Assembly (NCBI GenBank): GCA_944393175.1
Contig: CALXZH010000019.1
Span: 1 to 49,628, forward strand
Source of the DNA: an uncultured Alphaproteobacteria bacterium
GTDB lineage: Bacteria > Pseudomonadota > Alphaproteobacteria > RF32 > CAG-239
Reading direction: 5' to 3'
Length of the DNA: 49,628 nucleotides
Below, piece by piece: positions 7,215 to 15,649 of the stretch (its first letter is position 1; every line of letters starts with the position of its first letter). A program made the position numbers and the translations under genes. The notes beneath the pieces are model-generated. The model did not search any database. It saw only the letters and a list, made by a program, of their open reading frames with translations, and was not told the DNA's origin.

Positions 7215-8903
7215 ATGTTTTTTAGCCTCAACAAAAAATTTATTTATACTATATCGGCATTTTTTATCTTAATTTCGGTTATATTTTTATATGCATTTTA
7301 CCTAATTAATTTATCCAAGATTCAAGAAGAACAAAAAAACACCATAAGCCGAAACCAACAATACGTAGAAATGCTGTATGAAAACATCAGTCTCAGAAAA
7401 GAACTGGCACAAATCGTTCGGCAAAATTCGAATATACAGCCAAGTTCAAAACTTCAAGAGCTTATCAAGGCCAACCAACTAAATGCCCAACAAGAACAAA
7501 TATCCCAAGAGCGAAAACGCACGGAAGATATGCTCCAAAGCTACAACGACCGCTACCAAGCCTTAGAAGAAAGCGTCAACATTGCCCTAATCAGCACCCT
7601 GCTATTCTTTCTTGCTATGTTGGTTTTGTGGTTATTAGTAAAAATATGGGTATTAGCACCTATTGACAAACTATCAGCCGTCAGCCGTTTGGTTGCCGAC
7701 GGAGATTACACGAGCCGTCTGCAACATTCCCCCAAAGAATATTTTAAAGACGAATTTGATAATTTAATAAATACATTTAATCAGATGTTAGAGAGCATTG
7801 AAAACAGCATAAAAGAAATACACCGAACCGAGTTTTTTCTGCAGTCGATTATTGATGCAATACCGGATGGCATTAGAGTTTTACAAGAAGATGGCACAAT
7901 CATCATTGCCAATAAAGAATACCACCGCCAAATCAACAATACTTCAAACTGTATCGGACAAAAATGTTATGCATCATCGCAACTTCAAGATTACCAATGT
8001 CCGCTCAGTCAATTTACTTGTCCGCTTGAGGCTCTAAAGAACAAACCCGACGGCACACTCAAATTTATTCAACAATTTGCAGCCTATCCTGATCGCCCTC
8101 TTTCGGTAAATGCAGCCACGATGGCTCTCAAAAATGACAAACAACACACAACGACATATATTGTGGAATCAATAAGAGATTTAAGCGAAGACATAAGATT
8201 TTCGCACCAACAAAAACTATCCTCACTGGGATTTTTATCTACTTCCGTCGCTCATGAGATGAAAAACCACTTAGGATCTATCCGCATGATAATTGAAGGG
8301 CTGCTAAAAAAATATCACCGACAACCCGCCAATGATGAAGAAAAAACATATCTGGAACTGATAGACAAACAATTAACCGAATGCATCAACGTTCCCGAAA
8401 GATTATTAAAATTAGCACAATTTTCACCTGAAGAACAGCTTCCCTACATCATAAATGACAGCATACAAGATATTGTCTCCATTCTGGACTATGAGGCCAA
8501 AAACAACGGCACGACCATAAATTATCACGCTCCCAAAACCAAATTAACTTCTTTGGGAAATGCGGCTGATTTCAAAATGGTCATATTAAATTTGATGCAA
8601 AATGCACTCAAGGCGATGCCACAAGGAGGAGAAATAAAAATAACACTGAAAAAAGACAAAGCAAACAACCAAGCCGAAATCCGAATACAAGACAATGGCA
8701 GCGGAATAGAGGCCGATAAACTTCCCCATATATTTGAACCTTTTTATTCGCAGGGTATTTCAACCAAAGCAAGCGGAACCGGACTTGGTTTGGCTATTGC
8801 AAAATCCATCATAGAAAAACAAAAAGGCACAATATCCGTAACCAGTACAGTAGGAATTGGAACCTGTTTTAGCATAAAAATACCGCTAAACAATGAGAAA
8901 TAA
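7215..8903 (+). CDS. Membrane sensor histidine kinase with HAMP and a Cys-rich PAS-like domain
   Basis: A 562-residue two-component kinase. It has TM1 at about 9-31, a coiled extracytoplasmic segment (35-120) with no clear ligand fold, TM2 at about 123-145, HAMP (146-200), a PAS-like domain (about 208-320), the dimerisation helix with phospho-acceptor His347 in VAHEMKN, and an ATPase domain with N-box Asn463, DNGSG (493-497) and GTGLGLA (521-527). The PAS region holds four cysteines (246, 251, 262, 269) in the pattern CY-x(10)-C-x(6)-C, as in PAS domains suspected of metal or redox sensing. The residue after HEMKN is His instead of the usual Pro. No response regulator gene is adjacent, so the partner is unknown. 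Confidence 0.9.
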   Translation: MFFSLNKKFIYTISAFFILISVIFLYAFYLINLSKIQEEQKNTISRNQQYVEMLYENISLRKELAQIVRQNSNIQPSSKLQELIKANQLNAQQEQISQERKRTEDMLQSYNDRYQALEESVNIALISTLLFFLAMLVLWLLVKIWVLAPIDKLSAVSRLVADGDYTSRLQHSPKEYFKDEFDNLINTFNQMLESIENSIKEIHRTEFFLQSIIDAIPDGIRVLQEDGTIIIANKEYHRQINNTSNCIGQKCYASSQLQDYQCPLSQFTCPLEALKNKPDGTLKFIQQFAAYPDRPLSVNAATMALKNDKQHTTTYIVESIRDLSEDIRFSHQQKLSSLGFLSTSVAHEMKNHLGSIRMIIEGLLKKYHRQPANDEEKTYLELIDKQLTECINVPERLLKLAQFSPEEQLPYIINDSIQDIVSILDYEAKNNGTTINYHAPKTKLTSLGNAADFKMVILNLMQNALKAMPQGGEIKITLKKDKANNQAEIRIQDNGSGIEADKLPHIFEPFYSQGISTKASGTGLGLAIAKSIIEKQKGTISVTSTVGIGTCFSIKIPLNNEK

Positions 8904-8965
8904 TTTGCAAAAATAAAAATTAAGGTTTATACAGAAGGAAATAATTAATCAGTAAAGGAAATTTA

Positions 8966-9187
8966 ATGAGTAAAGAAGAACTGCTTGAACTGACGGGTGA
9001 AGTAATAGAAAAGCTCCCCAACGCCATGTTTCGGGTAAGACTGGAAAACGGCGTTGAAATATTAGCTCATACCGCCGGAAAAATGCGCAAATTCAGAATA
9101 CGCGTAATGGTAGGAGATAAAGTTGATATTGAAATGACGCCTTATGATCTTACCAAAGGACGAATTACTTTTCGTCATAAAGAATAA
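8966..9187 (+). CDS. infA: Translation initiation factor IF-1
   Basis: A 73-residue S1/OB-fold factor that binds the ribosomal A site during initiation. Family sequence is obvious: [38 protein letters not shown] and a C-terminal KGRITFRHK. It has its own ribosome site (AAAGGAA) and is followed at once by an intrinsic terminator. It is separated by 62 bases from the upstream kinase gene and may share its transcript; no clear promoter is seen in that gap. Confidence 0.97.
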   Translation: MSKEELLELTGEVIEKLPNAMFRVRLENGVEILAHTAGKMRKFRIRVMVGDKVDIEMTPYDLTKGRITFRHKE

Positions 9188-9193
9188 TAAAAG

Positions 9194-9217
9194 AGCCTCC
9201 GCTGGGAGGCTTTTTTT
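9194..9217 (+). terminator. Intrinsic terminator after infA
   Basis: AGCCTCC (9194-9200), loop GCTG, GGAGGCT (9205-9211), then a run of seven T to 9217. The opposing YqaA gene ends at 9220, so the hairpin may also help end that transcript, although the T-run on that side is weak. Confidence 0.88.
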
Positions 9218-9219
9218 GA

Positions 9220-9834
9220 TTAAATAAACTTAATAGCGGCAAATCCGCCAACCAAAAGCAAAACAAAAACCACGGACAACATCCCCAGATTTTTTTCAAT
9301 ATAATCTTTCATCGGCTCACCAAATTTTTTCAAAAGCCAAGCCACCAAGAAAAATCGTCCGCCACGGGCTAAAATGGAAGCGATTGTAAAGACTGCCAAA
9401 TCCAAATGCACAACGCCGCTTGCTATTGTCACAACCTTATACGGAAAAGGAGTAAGGCCTGCCGCAAACACAATCCAAGCACCCCATTCATGATAATATC
9501 CCTTAAAGACATCAAATTGAGCCATATATCCGTAAAATTCTAAGATTGGTTTAGCGATAAGTTCATAACCGAACACACCGATACAATAACCGAAATATCC
9601 GCCGATTACACTTGCAAGGGTTGCCAATCCGGCAATGCGATAAGCTTTATAAGGCGTTGCCAAAACCATCGGTATTAGCATCACATCAGGAGGGATTGGA
9701 AAAAAAGAACTTTCCACAAAAGCTACGATAAACAAAAACATCATAGCATATTTACCGGAAGCCAAATCCAACATATAATCATAAGTCGCGTGAATTAAAT
9801 TATGCACTTTTCCGCAGGCTTTACTAATAATCAT
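9220..9834 (-). CDS. YqaA/DedA family inner-membrane protein (VTT domain)
   Basis: A 204-residue multi-span membrane protein of the DedA/VTT superfamily, whose better-known members act in lipid-carrier or phospholipid flipping and membrane homeostasis. Visible family signatures are VAFVESSFFPIPPDVMLIPM (about 38-57), the glycine-rich GGYFGYCIG, and AAGLTPFPYKVVTIASG (about 125-142), the re-entrant loop with conserved Pro and Gly. About five hydrophobic segments are seen. The ATG follows a GAGGG site. It stands alone between infA and folD. The exact substrate cannot be told from sequence. Confidence 0.88.
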   Translation of the reverse strand: MIISKACGKVHNLIHATYDYMLDLASGKYAMMFLFIVAFVESSFFPIPPDVMLIPMVLATPYKAYRIAGLATLASVIGGYFGYCIGVFGYELIAKPILEFYGYMAQFDVFKGYYHEWGAWIVFAAGLTPFPYKVVTIASGVVHLDLAVFTIASILARGGRFFLVAWLLKKFGEPMKDYIEKNLGMLSVVFVLLLVGGFAAIKFI

Positions 9835-9925
9835 TATTCCCTCAACAGCAAATTAACGACCAAAACATCATAACATAGAAAGCTATTTTTCTTTGAAAAT
9901 TTTTACCTTTTTTCCACATAAAAGT

Positions 9926-10774
9926 TTACACCAAAGGATGTTGTTTTTTATAAGCGTTCCAGGTATTTTTTAACAACATTGCAACTGTCATCGGCCCGAC
10001 GCCGCCCGGAACCGGAGAAATATATGAGGCTACTTCTTTCACTTCATCAAAATCGACATCTCCGACCAAATGTCCGTCTACGCGATTGATGCCGACATCG
10101 ACAACACAAGCACCTTTTTTCACCCAATCCGCTTTAACCATTTTTGGGCACCCGCAAGCCGCAATCAAAATATCAGCTTGCCTGCAAATATCAGGCAAAT
10201 TCACTGTTTTTGAATGAGTAACCGTCACCGTACAATCTTGGTTTAAGAGCAAATCAGCCAAAGGACGACCGACGATATTGGAGCGGCCGATAATGACCGC
10301 ATGTTTTCCACGCAAATCGGATAAATAATGTTTAAGTAAAGCAAGCACACCTTGCGGGGTTGCCGCCACGACTGCTTCAGGACTATTCATTTGCAACAAT
10401 CCTGCATTAGTCGGACTAAAACCATCCACATCTTTAATATACTTAATCCAAGACAATATTTTCAATTCATCAAAATTCTGAGGCAAAGGCAATTGGACAA
10501 TAATCCCGTTCACATCATCATTATCATTTAAATCCAACAACAAATTACGTAAATTTTCTTCATCATCTGTTTCCGGCACATAACAAATTCGGCATTTCAT
10601 GCCAATTTCAGCGGCTGCTTTGTGCTTATTACGAACATAGATTTGGCTTGCCGGATTATCACCGACCTGAACGATTGCCAATAAAGGAGAGACACCTGTA
10701 GCAGCAATTTCTTCGGCTAAAACTTTTCTGATATTCATCGCCACTTCTTTACCATTCATAATAACGGCTGTCAT
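9926..10774 (-). CDS. folD: Bifunctional methylenetetrahydrofolate dehydrogenase/cyclohydrolase
   Basis: Interconverts 5,10-methylene-, methenyl- and 10-formyl-tetrahydrofolate using NADP, feeding purine and formyl-methionine synthesis. The 282 residues include catalytic Tyr46 and Lys50 in SQIYVRNK, the QLPLP motif, KDVDGF (114-119), the nucleotide-binding GRSNIVGRP loop and the signature PVPGGVGPMT (254-263). Length matches the family. Its start overlaps the stop of the upstream DUF167 gene in an ATGA arrangement, so the two are translationally coupled. Confidence 0.97.
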   Translation of the reverse strand: MTAVIMNGKEVAMNIRKVLAEEIAATGVSPLLAIVQVGDNPASQIYVRNKHKAAAEIGMKCRICYVPETDDEENLRNLLLDLNDNDDVNGIIVQLPLPQNFDELKILSWIKYIKDVDGFSPTNAGLLQMNSPEAVVAATPQGVLALLKHYLSDLRGKHAVIIGRSNIVGRPLADLLLNQDCTVTVTHSKTVNLPDICRQADILIAACGCPKMVKADWVKKGACVVDVGINRVDGHLVGDVDFDEVKEVASYISPVPGGVGPMTVAMLLKNTWNAYKKQHPLV

Positions 10775-11082
10775 TTTTCACCTCGCAAATTTATTAATTT
10801 ATCAATTAAAGTATCATCATCAGTCTGAATTAAAAGTTTTTTAGAACGTTCAGTCTCACCGCTCAAAATAGATATATTAGTTTTAGAGATTTTTAAGCTT
10901 TTGGCAAGCAAAGAAATCAATTCTTTATTTGCTTTTCCTTTTTCGGGAATACTTACAACCGAAATCTTCAAATATTCATTTCCGTTTGCATCGACATAAC
11001 ATCCCTTCACCGTCGCGGTTGATGCATTTGGAATGAGCCGCACATAAAGCAAAACGCCGTTTTGCACTTTAGTAAAGAACAT
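10771..11082 (-). CDS. DUF167 (YggU-like) protein
   Basis: A 103-residue protein of the DUF167/YggU family, small alpha/beta proteins of unknown function. The family pattern is visible: LYVRLIPNAS near the N-terminus, YLKISVVSIPEKGKANKELISLLAKSL in the middle, and ILSGETERSKKLLI after it. I chose the ATG at 11082, which sits 6 bases after GGAGA; a GTG at 11088 would lie directly on that site. It overlaps folD by 4 bases (ATGA). In many proteobacteria this family sits next to a YggT gene, as here. Confidence 0.85.
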   Translation of the reverse strand: MFFTKVQNGVLLYVRLIPNASTATVKGCYVDANGNEYLKISVVSIPEKGKANKELISLLAKSLKISKTNISILSGETERSKKLLIQTDDDTLIDKLINLRGEK

Positions 11083-11102
11083 ATACACTCTCCCATAAAC
11101 TC

Positions 11103-11130
11103 AAAAAGGAATCTTAAACGATTCCTTTTT
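11103..11130. terminator. Intrinsic terminator between the YggT and DUF167 genes
   Basis: AAAAAGGAATC (11103-11113), loop TTAAAC, GATTCCTTTTT (11120-11130), symmetrical and followed by T on either strand. On the minus strand it would end the YggT transcript just before the DUF167-folD pair. Only about 20 bases remain for a separate promoter, so partial read-through is likely. The arms contain GAATC and GATTC. Confidence 0.7.
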
Positions 11131-11154
11131 GCCAAAAGCTGAATTTAAAGGAAG

Positions 11155-11454
11155 TTACATTACCAATTCAGATAATCTGGTAAACAAACGACCGATAAAA
11201 AGCAACACCAGCAATAAAATAAACGGAGAAAAATCAAATCCTGAAACGGGTGGAATTTTTTCACCGATTTTCTTATACACTGGTTGGGTTGCTTTTTCCA
11301 AAATTTCCATAGTTTTTTGCGCATATTTATTATTAGCTTCCAAAATTTTGAAATATATCAGCCAATGCAACACAATCTCTACCACAACTACTTTGAAGTA
11401 AAGGCCGACCACCAAATTAATAATATAGAAAAAAGGCTCCAATAAAGCACCCAT
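11155..11454 (-). CDS. YggT family membrane protein
   Basis: A 99-residue inner-membrane protein of the YggT/Ycf19 family, linked in other bacteria to osmotic tolerance and to division or envelope assembly, without a defined activity. Two hydrophobic regions are seen: FFYIINLVVGLYFKVVVVEIVLHW (N-terminal) and PFILLLVLLFIGRLF (C-terminal), with the family pattern TQPVYKKIGEKIPPVSGFDFSP between them. I start it at the ATG at 11454, 6 bases after AGGAGA, and not at the upstream TTG (11469), which lies on the ribosome site itself. Confidence 0.88.
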   Translation of the reverse strand: MGALLEPFFYIINLVVGLYFKVVVVEIVLHWLIYFKILEANNKYAQKTMEILEKATQPVYKKIGEKIPPVSGFDFSPFILLLVLLFIGRLFTRLSELVM

Positions 11455-11487
11455 TAACTTTCTCCTCAAAAAAACAACGTTAAATTA

Positions 11488-11516
11488 GATATAGACCAGC
11501 TTAATATGATACGCAA
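11488..11516 (-). promoter_or_regulatory. Promoter of the YggT gene
   Basis: On the minus strand TTGCGT (11511-11516) is followed by a 17-base spacer and TATATC (11488-11493). Predicted start is near 11481, giving a 27-base leader to the ATG at 11454 that includes AGGAGA. Confidence 0.5.
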
Positions 11517-11533
11517 CAAATTTATTCAACTTG

Positions 11534-12640
11534 TTAAATGCCCATCAAATTTTCTTTTTGCGCCTGACGCGCCAAAGCAGCTTGGATTCCCTCTTTAGTA
11601 AGGGCTCTTTGTCTTAAACGTGCGGCATCGTAGTGAGGAACATTTTTAAGAGGCGGTCTGAGGCCGCGTAATCTTTCAATCTGCGCTCTAATATTTTCTT
11701 TTTTAGTTTCAACATGCTTAGCCATATACAAAAATTCCCCGGGACTTCTGTTGTAAGACAAGCTATGATCAAAGCTATTTTCCTGAGCATGATGTTCTGC
11801 AATATCGGCATGACGGACATCTTCCAGCAAACGAGTATAAAAACTATAACCGGGCAACAATTCCACATCCATATTATGCGCAATTTTTAACTCTTGCGCC
11901 ATCAAGGCAAAATCTGCCAGTTGGGCCTCTGTCGGAGACTGTCCCATATCGCGCATTTTACCCAAAAGACGGTAATAATGCAAAGCTTTCTCATAATCTT
12001 CACGACTAACTTTTTTATCCGCCTCATTTCCTGTGGTAACCAAGATTGAGCTTCTGATTTCTCTTAATTTTTGGAGTTTCAGGCGCAGTTCTTTACCTTT
12101 AACCAAAGCATCTTGATTGCCCATTTGGTAACTTTTATCATACAAACCCAAGCAGGTAAGCAACTCTGTTTCACGCTGAAAAGACATATCTACAAAAGCA
12201 TTTTTCTCCAACAAATCATCTTCGGACACAAAGCCGTCATTCATATGTTTAATAATTTGCTGTCCCTCATCAATCCATGTAAAATATTCATTCATGGTTG
12301 ATGTTTCGCAGTTAATTCTTTCGATTGAAGAGGCCTGATTATAGTAAAAAGTATCTTTTTCGATAGCATCAGCCAACTCCTCCACAAAGGAAGACAATTT
12401 TTTATCTTCTTTACCATCATTGATCACTTCATCTTTAGAAGCATAAAGCGCTTTCTGCACCAGATTCATTTTTTCTGAGGTTTTAAGAGCGGAATTTTCA
12501 CCCCCCAAGGTATTAACCATCACACTTCTCGGGCTTTTCTGAGTTCTTTGCTCTTGTTGACGTTGAAAATTCTCCCATACGGCATTCAATCGATTGGCAC
12601 GTTGCTGATGCTGTTTAATTCTTTCTTCCTGATTTTCCAT
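11534..12640 (-). CDS. Unrecognised 368-residue helical cytoplasmic protein
   Basis: I do not recognise a family. The protein has no signal peptide or membrane segment. It is rich in Glu, Lys, Gln and Leu, and appears almost entirely helical. The N-terminus (EERIKQHQQRANRLNAVWEN) and the stretch ELRLKLQKLREIRSSI look like coiled coil. Other stretches (HYYRLLGKMRDMGQSP, DFALMAQELKIAHNMD, SYNRSPGEFLYMAKHVE) lack catalytic-looking motifs. A GAGG site precedes the ATG. It lies 30 bases after a TerB-like gene on the same strand, probably in one transcript, so a joint role in stress or membrane-associated signalling is possible but unproven. Confidence 0.6.
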   Translation of the reverse strand: MENQEERIKQHQQRANRLNAVWENFQRQQEQRTQKSPRSVMVNTLGGENSALKTSEKMNLVQKALYASKDEVINDGKEDKKLSSFVEELADAIEKDTFYYNQASSIERINCETSTMNEYFTWIDEGQQIIKHMNDGFVSEDDLLEKNAFVDMSFQRETELLTCLGLYDKSYQMGNQDALVKGKELRLKLQKLREIRSSILVTTGNEADKKVSREDYEKALHYYRLLGKMRDMGQSPTEAQLADFALMAQELKIAHNMDVELLPGYSFYTRLLEDVRHADIAEHHAQENSFDHSLSYNRSPGEFLYMAKHVETKKENIRAQIERLRGLRPPLKNVPHYDAARLRQRALTKEGIQAALARQAQKENLMGI

Positions 12641-12670
12641 AACACAACCTCTTTAATTCATTGCAACAAA

Positions 12671-13117
12671 TTAAACTTCTTCAAAAATCAGCTTAGCTTC
12701 TTCAAGCCAAATCAAACGGTCAATCACCCAATTACTGATTTGCTCTATTTTATCTAAATCGACACCCATTGCCATACCGACCTTTCCGATAAAAGCAGTT
12801 TCTTCATCGGACAACTCATCATCTGCATGAGCCAAGACACACATTTCTTTAATCAATTCCAAAGCCGCACGTCGATTATCAATTTTTTTAACTTCTTCAA
12901 GGATTTCATCATCATTGTCTATTTTCAAAATTTCATTAACACGTTTAGGAGAGATTCCGAAGGTCACGCCAACATTTTTGATAAATGCTTTTTCATCGGC
13001 ATCAAACTTTCCGTCTGCGGCAGCCAAACGTGAAAAAGCCTTCAAGAATGCTATTTTTTGATCTTCATTTAATTTTTCCACACAATTCATATCCATCTCC
13101 AATTGCAAATCTGTCAT
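12671..13117 (-). CDS. TerB-like (tellurite resistance/co-chaperone fold) protein
   Basis: A 148-residue acidic helical protein with two copies of the TerB/DjlA-N type metal-binding pattern: LKAFSRLAAADGKFDADEKAFI (about 24-45) and MCVLAHADDELSDEETAFIGKVG (about 92-114). Each copy has the A-A-D-G/D-x(4)-E arrangement whose acidic residues bind divalent metal in known TerB proteins. It has no J-domain, so it is not DjlA itself. No other ter genes are nearby, which argues against a classical tellurite operon. The start follows a GAGG site, and a well-formed promoter lies at 13151-13179. Confidence 0.75.
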   Translation of the reverse strand: MTDLQLEMDMNCVEKLNEDQKIAFLKAFSRLAAADGKFDADEKAFIKNVGVTFGISPKRVNEILKIDNDDEILEEVKKIDNRRAALELIKEMCVLAHADDELSDEETAFIGKVGMAMGVDLDKIEQISNWVIDRLIWLEEAKLIFEEV

Positions 13118-13150
13118 TGTTTACCTCATTAAAAGAACTACTTTTCCTAA

Positions 13151-13179
13151 AGCATAGCTAAAAAATGCGTTTTTAGCAA
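13151..13179 (-). promoter_or_regulatory. Promoter of the TerB-like gene
   Basis: On the minus strand TTGCTA (13174-13179), 17-base spacer, TATGCT (13151-13156). It points away from the miaB promoter 60 bases to the right. Confidence 0.5.
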
Positions 13180-13239
13180 TTAAAAAGCACGTCTCAAAAA
13201 ATTTTTTACCATAAAAGCTCGGAAATTTTCAAAAACCAT

Positions 13240-13268
13240 TTGAAAAAAAAACACAATTACCCTACACT
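13240..13268 (+). promoter_or_regulatory. Promoter of miaB
   Basis: TTGAAA (13240-13245), a 17-base A-rich spacer and TACACT (13263-13268). Predicted start is near 13275, about 28 bases before the miaB ATG. Confidence 0.5.
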
Positions 13269-13302
13269 AAAAGATAGAACATAATACAACAGTAGAAGAC
13301 CA

Positions 13303-14670
13303 ATGGATAAGCAAGTGGATACAAAAAAATATTATATTAAAACTTTTGGCTGCCAAATGAACGTATATGATTCCAACCGCATAGCCAACATATTAAATAC
13401 TTTGGGTTATGAGGAAGCCCCCACCCCCAAAGCTGCCGATTTAATCATTTTCAACACTTGCCACATCCGCGAAAAAGCGGCCGAAAAAGTCTTTTCCGAT
13501 TTAGGTCGCATTTATCTGATAAAACAAGAACGCGCTTTAGAGGGTAAAGACACCATCATCGGTGTTGCCGGTTGTGTGGTTCAGGCTGAAGACGAGCAAA
13601 TTGCCAAACGCGCCCCGTTTGTTGACTTTGCCACCGGACCGCTGACCTACCATCGCCTGCCTGAAATTTTAGCCAAAGTCTATCGCAAAAGAGGTCACAG
13701 CATCATAGACACCGAGTTTCCGGCAGAATCAAAATTTGACTTTTTACCGGAAAATAAATCCACTGGCGGTTGCTCCTTTTTAGCCATCCAAGAAGGCTGC
13801 AACAATTTTTGCACTTATTGCGTTGTTCCCTACACCCGCGGGGTTGAAACCTCCCGCCCCATTGAGCAAGTTCTGGACGAGGCCAAAAGATTAGTTTCCA
13901 CCGGTAGCGTCGAAATTAACTTGCTCGGCCAAAACGTTAACTCTTACCACGGCGAAGACGCCTCCGGCAAAGAGCGCAATCTGGCATATCTCTTACGCAA
14001 ATTAGCTGAGCTTGATGGTCTCAAACGCATCCGTTATACCACCTCTTACCCGGCGGATATGACTGACGATTTAATTGCTTGCCACCATGATTTGGACAAG
14101 CTGATGCCCTACTTGCATTTGCCTGTTCAATCAGGCTCTGACAAGATTCTCAAAGCCATGAACCGTCGCCATACCCGAGATGACTATTTGCGTGTGATTG
14201 AAAAGCTTTATGCCGCCAATTCCAAGCTTCGAATGTCCTCTGACTTTATCGTTGGTTTTCCGGGCGAAACCGATGACGATTTCAAGCAAACACTCGACAT
14301 CGTCAATCAGGTTAAATATATTCAGGCTTTTTCGTTCAAATACAGCAAGCGCGCCGGCACCCCCGCAGCCATTATGCCCAATCAGGTAGAAGAAAAAGTC
14401 AAAAAAGAACGTTTGGATATTTTGCAAGACCTATTGTTCTCATATCAAGAAAAATTCAATCTCGCCAGTGTTGGCAAAACGATGCCGGTTTTGTTTGAGC
14501 ACAAAGGGCGCCACAGCGGACAGCTAATCGGCCGCACACCATATATGCAAAACGTCCACGTTGAGATTGCAAAAGAATTTTTAAACAAAATTGTTGATAT
14601 AACAATAACTTCCGCAACAGTAAATTCATTGACGGGAGAGCTGGCGGAAACTAACCAAAAAGCGTCATGA
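13303..14670 (+). CDS. miaB: tRNA-2-methylthio-N6-dimethylallyladenosine synthase MiaB
   Basis: Radical-SAM methylthiotransferase that adds a methylthio group to isopentenylated A37 of tRNAs reading UNN codons. The 455 residues carry the N-terminal UPF0004 domain with Cys17, Cys53 and Cys91 for the auxiliary [4Fe-4S] cluster, the radical-SAM triad Cys166, Cys170, Cys173 in EGCNNFCTYCVVPYTRG, and a C-terminal TRAM domain (about 385-448). Length and motifs match MiaB and not RimO or MtaB. It leads a run with phoH, ybeY and lnt, the common alphaproteobacterial order. Confidence 0.96.
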   Translation: MDKQVDTKKYYIKTFGCQMNVYDSNRIANILNTLGYEEAPTPKAADLIIFNTCHIREKAAEKVFSDLGRIYLIKQERALEGKDTIIGVAGCVVQAEDEQIAKRAPFVDFATGPLTYHRLPEILAKVYRKRGHSIIDTEFPAESKFDFLPENKSTGGCSFLAIQEGCNNFCTYCVVPYTRGVETSRPIEQVLDEAKRLVSTGSVEINLLGQNVNSYHGEDASGKERNLAYLLRKLAELDGLKRIRYTTSYPADMTDDLIACHHDLDKLMPYLHLPVQSGSDKILKAMNRRHTRDDYLRVIEKLYAANSKLRMSSDFIVGFPGETDDDFKQTLDIVNQVKYIQAFSFKYSKRAGTPAAIMPNQVEEKVKKERLDILQDLLFSYQEKFNLASVGKTMPVLFEHKGRHSGQLIGRTPYMQNVHVEIAKEFLNKIVDITITSATVNSLTGELAETNQKAS

Positions 14671-14683
14671 AAGGGTGATTACC

Positions 14684-15649
14684 ATGGCAGAAATTAGCTT
14701 TGAATTATACAACAACCAACTGGTTCAACAACTGGTCGGCCCGCAAGATTCCAACCTCAAGCTGATAGAAAAACTCTTAAACGTCAGCATCAGTTCCTTT
14801 GGCAATCAAATCACGATTCAAGGCGGCGGTGCTGCCATTGAGCAAGCCAAAACTGCGATTGACATACTTTACACCAAAGTCAGCAAAGGCATTGATGTCA
14901 ACGAACAAGAGGTCAAAGCCGCGGTTCGCATGAGTGATGAGGGCTCAGCCAAAATCACCGACCAAAACTTAAATGATATTGTCTTAAAGACCAAAAAACG
15001 CCACATTTACCCACGTTCGGCCACTCAAGCCAAATATATCCAAGAAATGATGCAAAATGAGTTGGTTTTCGGCCTGGGGCCTGCTGGTACGGGTAAAACT
15101 TATTTGGCCGTGGCTTTAGCCGTTGCCATGATGTTGGAAGGCCGAATTGATAAAATCATTTTATCTCGTCCGGCGGTTGAAGCTGGCGAAAACTTAGGTT
15201 TCTTGCCCGGTGACTTAAAAGACAAAGTTGACCCATACCTTCGCCCGCTCTATGATGCCTTGTACGAGATGTTACCGGCCGAACAAGTTGATAAAAAATT
15301 AGCCATTGGCGAAATTGAGATTGCCCCTCTGGCCTTCATGCGTGGTCGTACTCTCTCTAATGCCTTTGTAATTTTGGATGAGGCCCAAAACACCACCCCG
15401 ATGCAAATGAAAATGTTTTTAACCCGTTTGGGTGAGAATTCCCGCATGGTTGTCAACGGCGACTTAAGCCAAGTCGACTTGCCGCGCGGCACAATTTCCG
15501 GCTTAAAAGATGCGCTTGATACGCTAAAAAACATCACCAACATTTCTTCGGTAACCTTCAGTGCCTCTGACGTTGTCCGCCATGGTCTGGTTGCCAAGAT
15601 TGTTAAAGCCTATGAAGAAAGAACTAAAAAGCAACAAGCCCATGATTAA
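14684..15649 (+). CDS. ybeZ: PhoH-like ATPase (YbeZ)
   Basis: A 321-residue ATP-binding protein of the PhoH family, linked to RNA processing with the endoribonuclease YbeY encoded directly downstream. It has an N-terminal KH-like region (about 1-75) and an ATPase domain with Walker A GPAGTGKT (132-139) and Walker B FVILDEAQNTTP. I chose the ATG at 14684, preceded by AAGGG; a GTG at 14675 lies within that ribosome site. It overlaps ybeY by 8 bases. The symbol phoH is also used for this gene. Confidence 0.92.
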   Translation: MAEISFELYNNQLVQQLVGPQDSNLKLIEKLLNVSISSFGNQITIQGGGAAIEQAKTAIDILYTKVSKGIDVNEQEVKAAVRMSDEGSAKITDQNLNDIVLKTKKRHIYPRSATQAKYIQEMMQNELVFGLGPAGTGKTYLAVALAVAMMLEGRIDKIILSRPAVEAGENLGFLPGDLKDKVDPYLRPLYDALYEMLPAEQVDKKLAIGEIEIAPLAFMRGRTLSNAFVILDEAQNTTPMQMKMFLTRLGENSRMVVNGDLSQVDLPRGTISGLKDALDTLKNITNISSVTFSASDVVRHGLVAKIVKAYEERTKKQQAHD

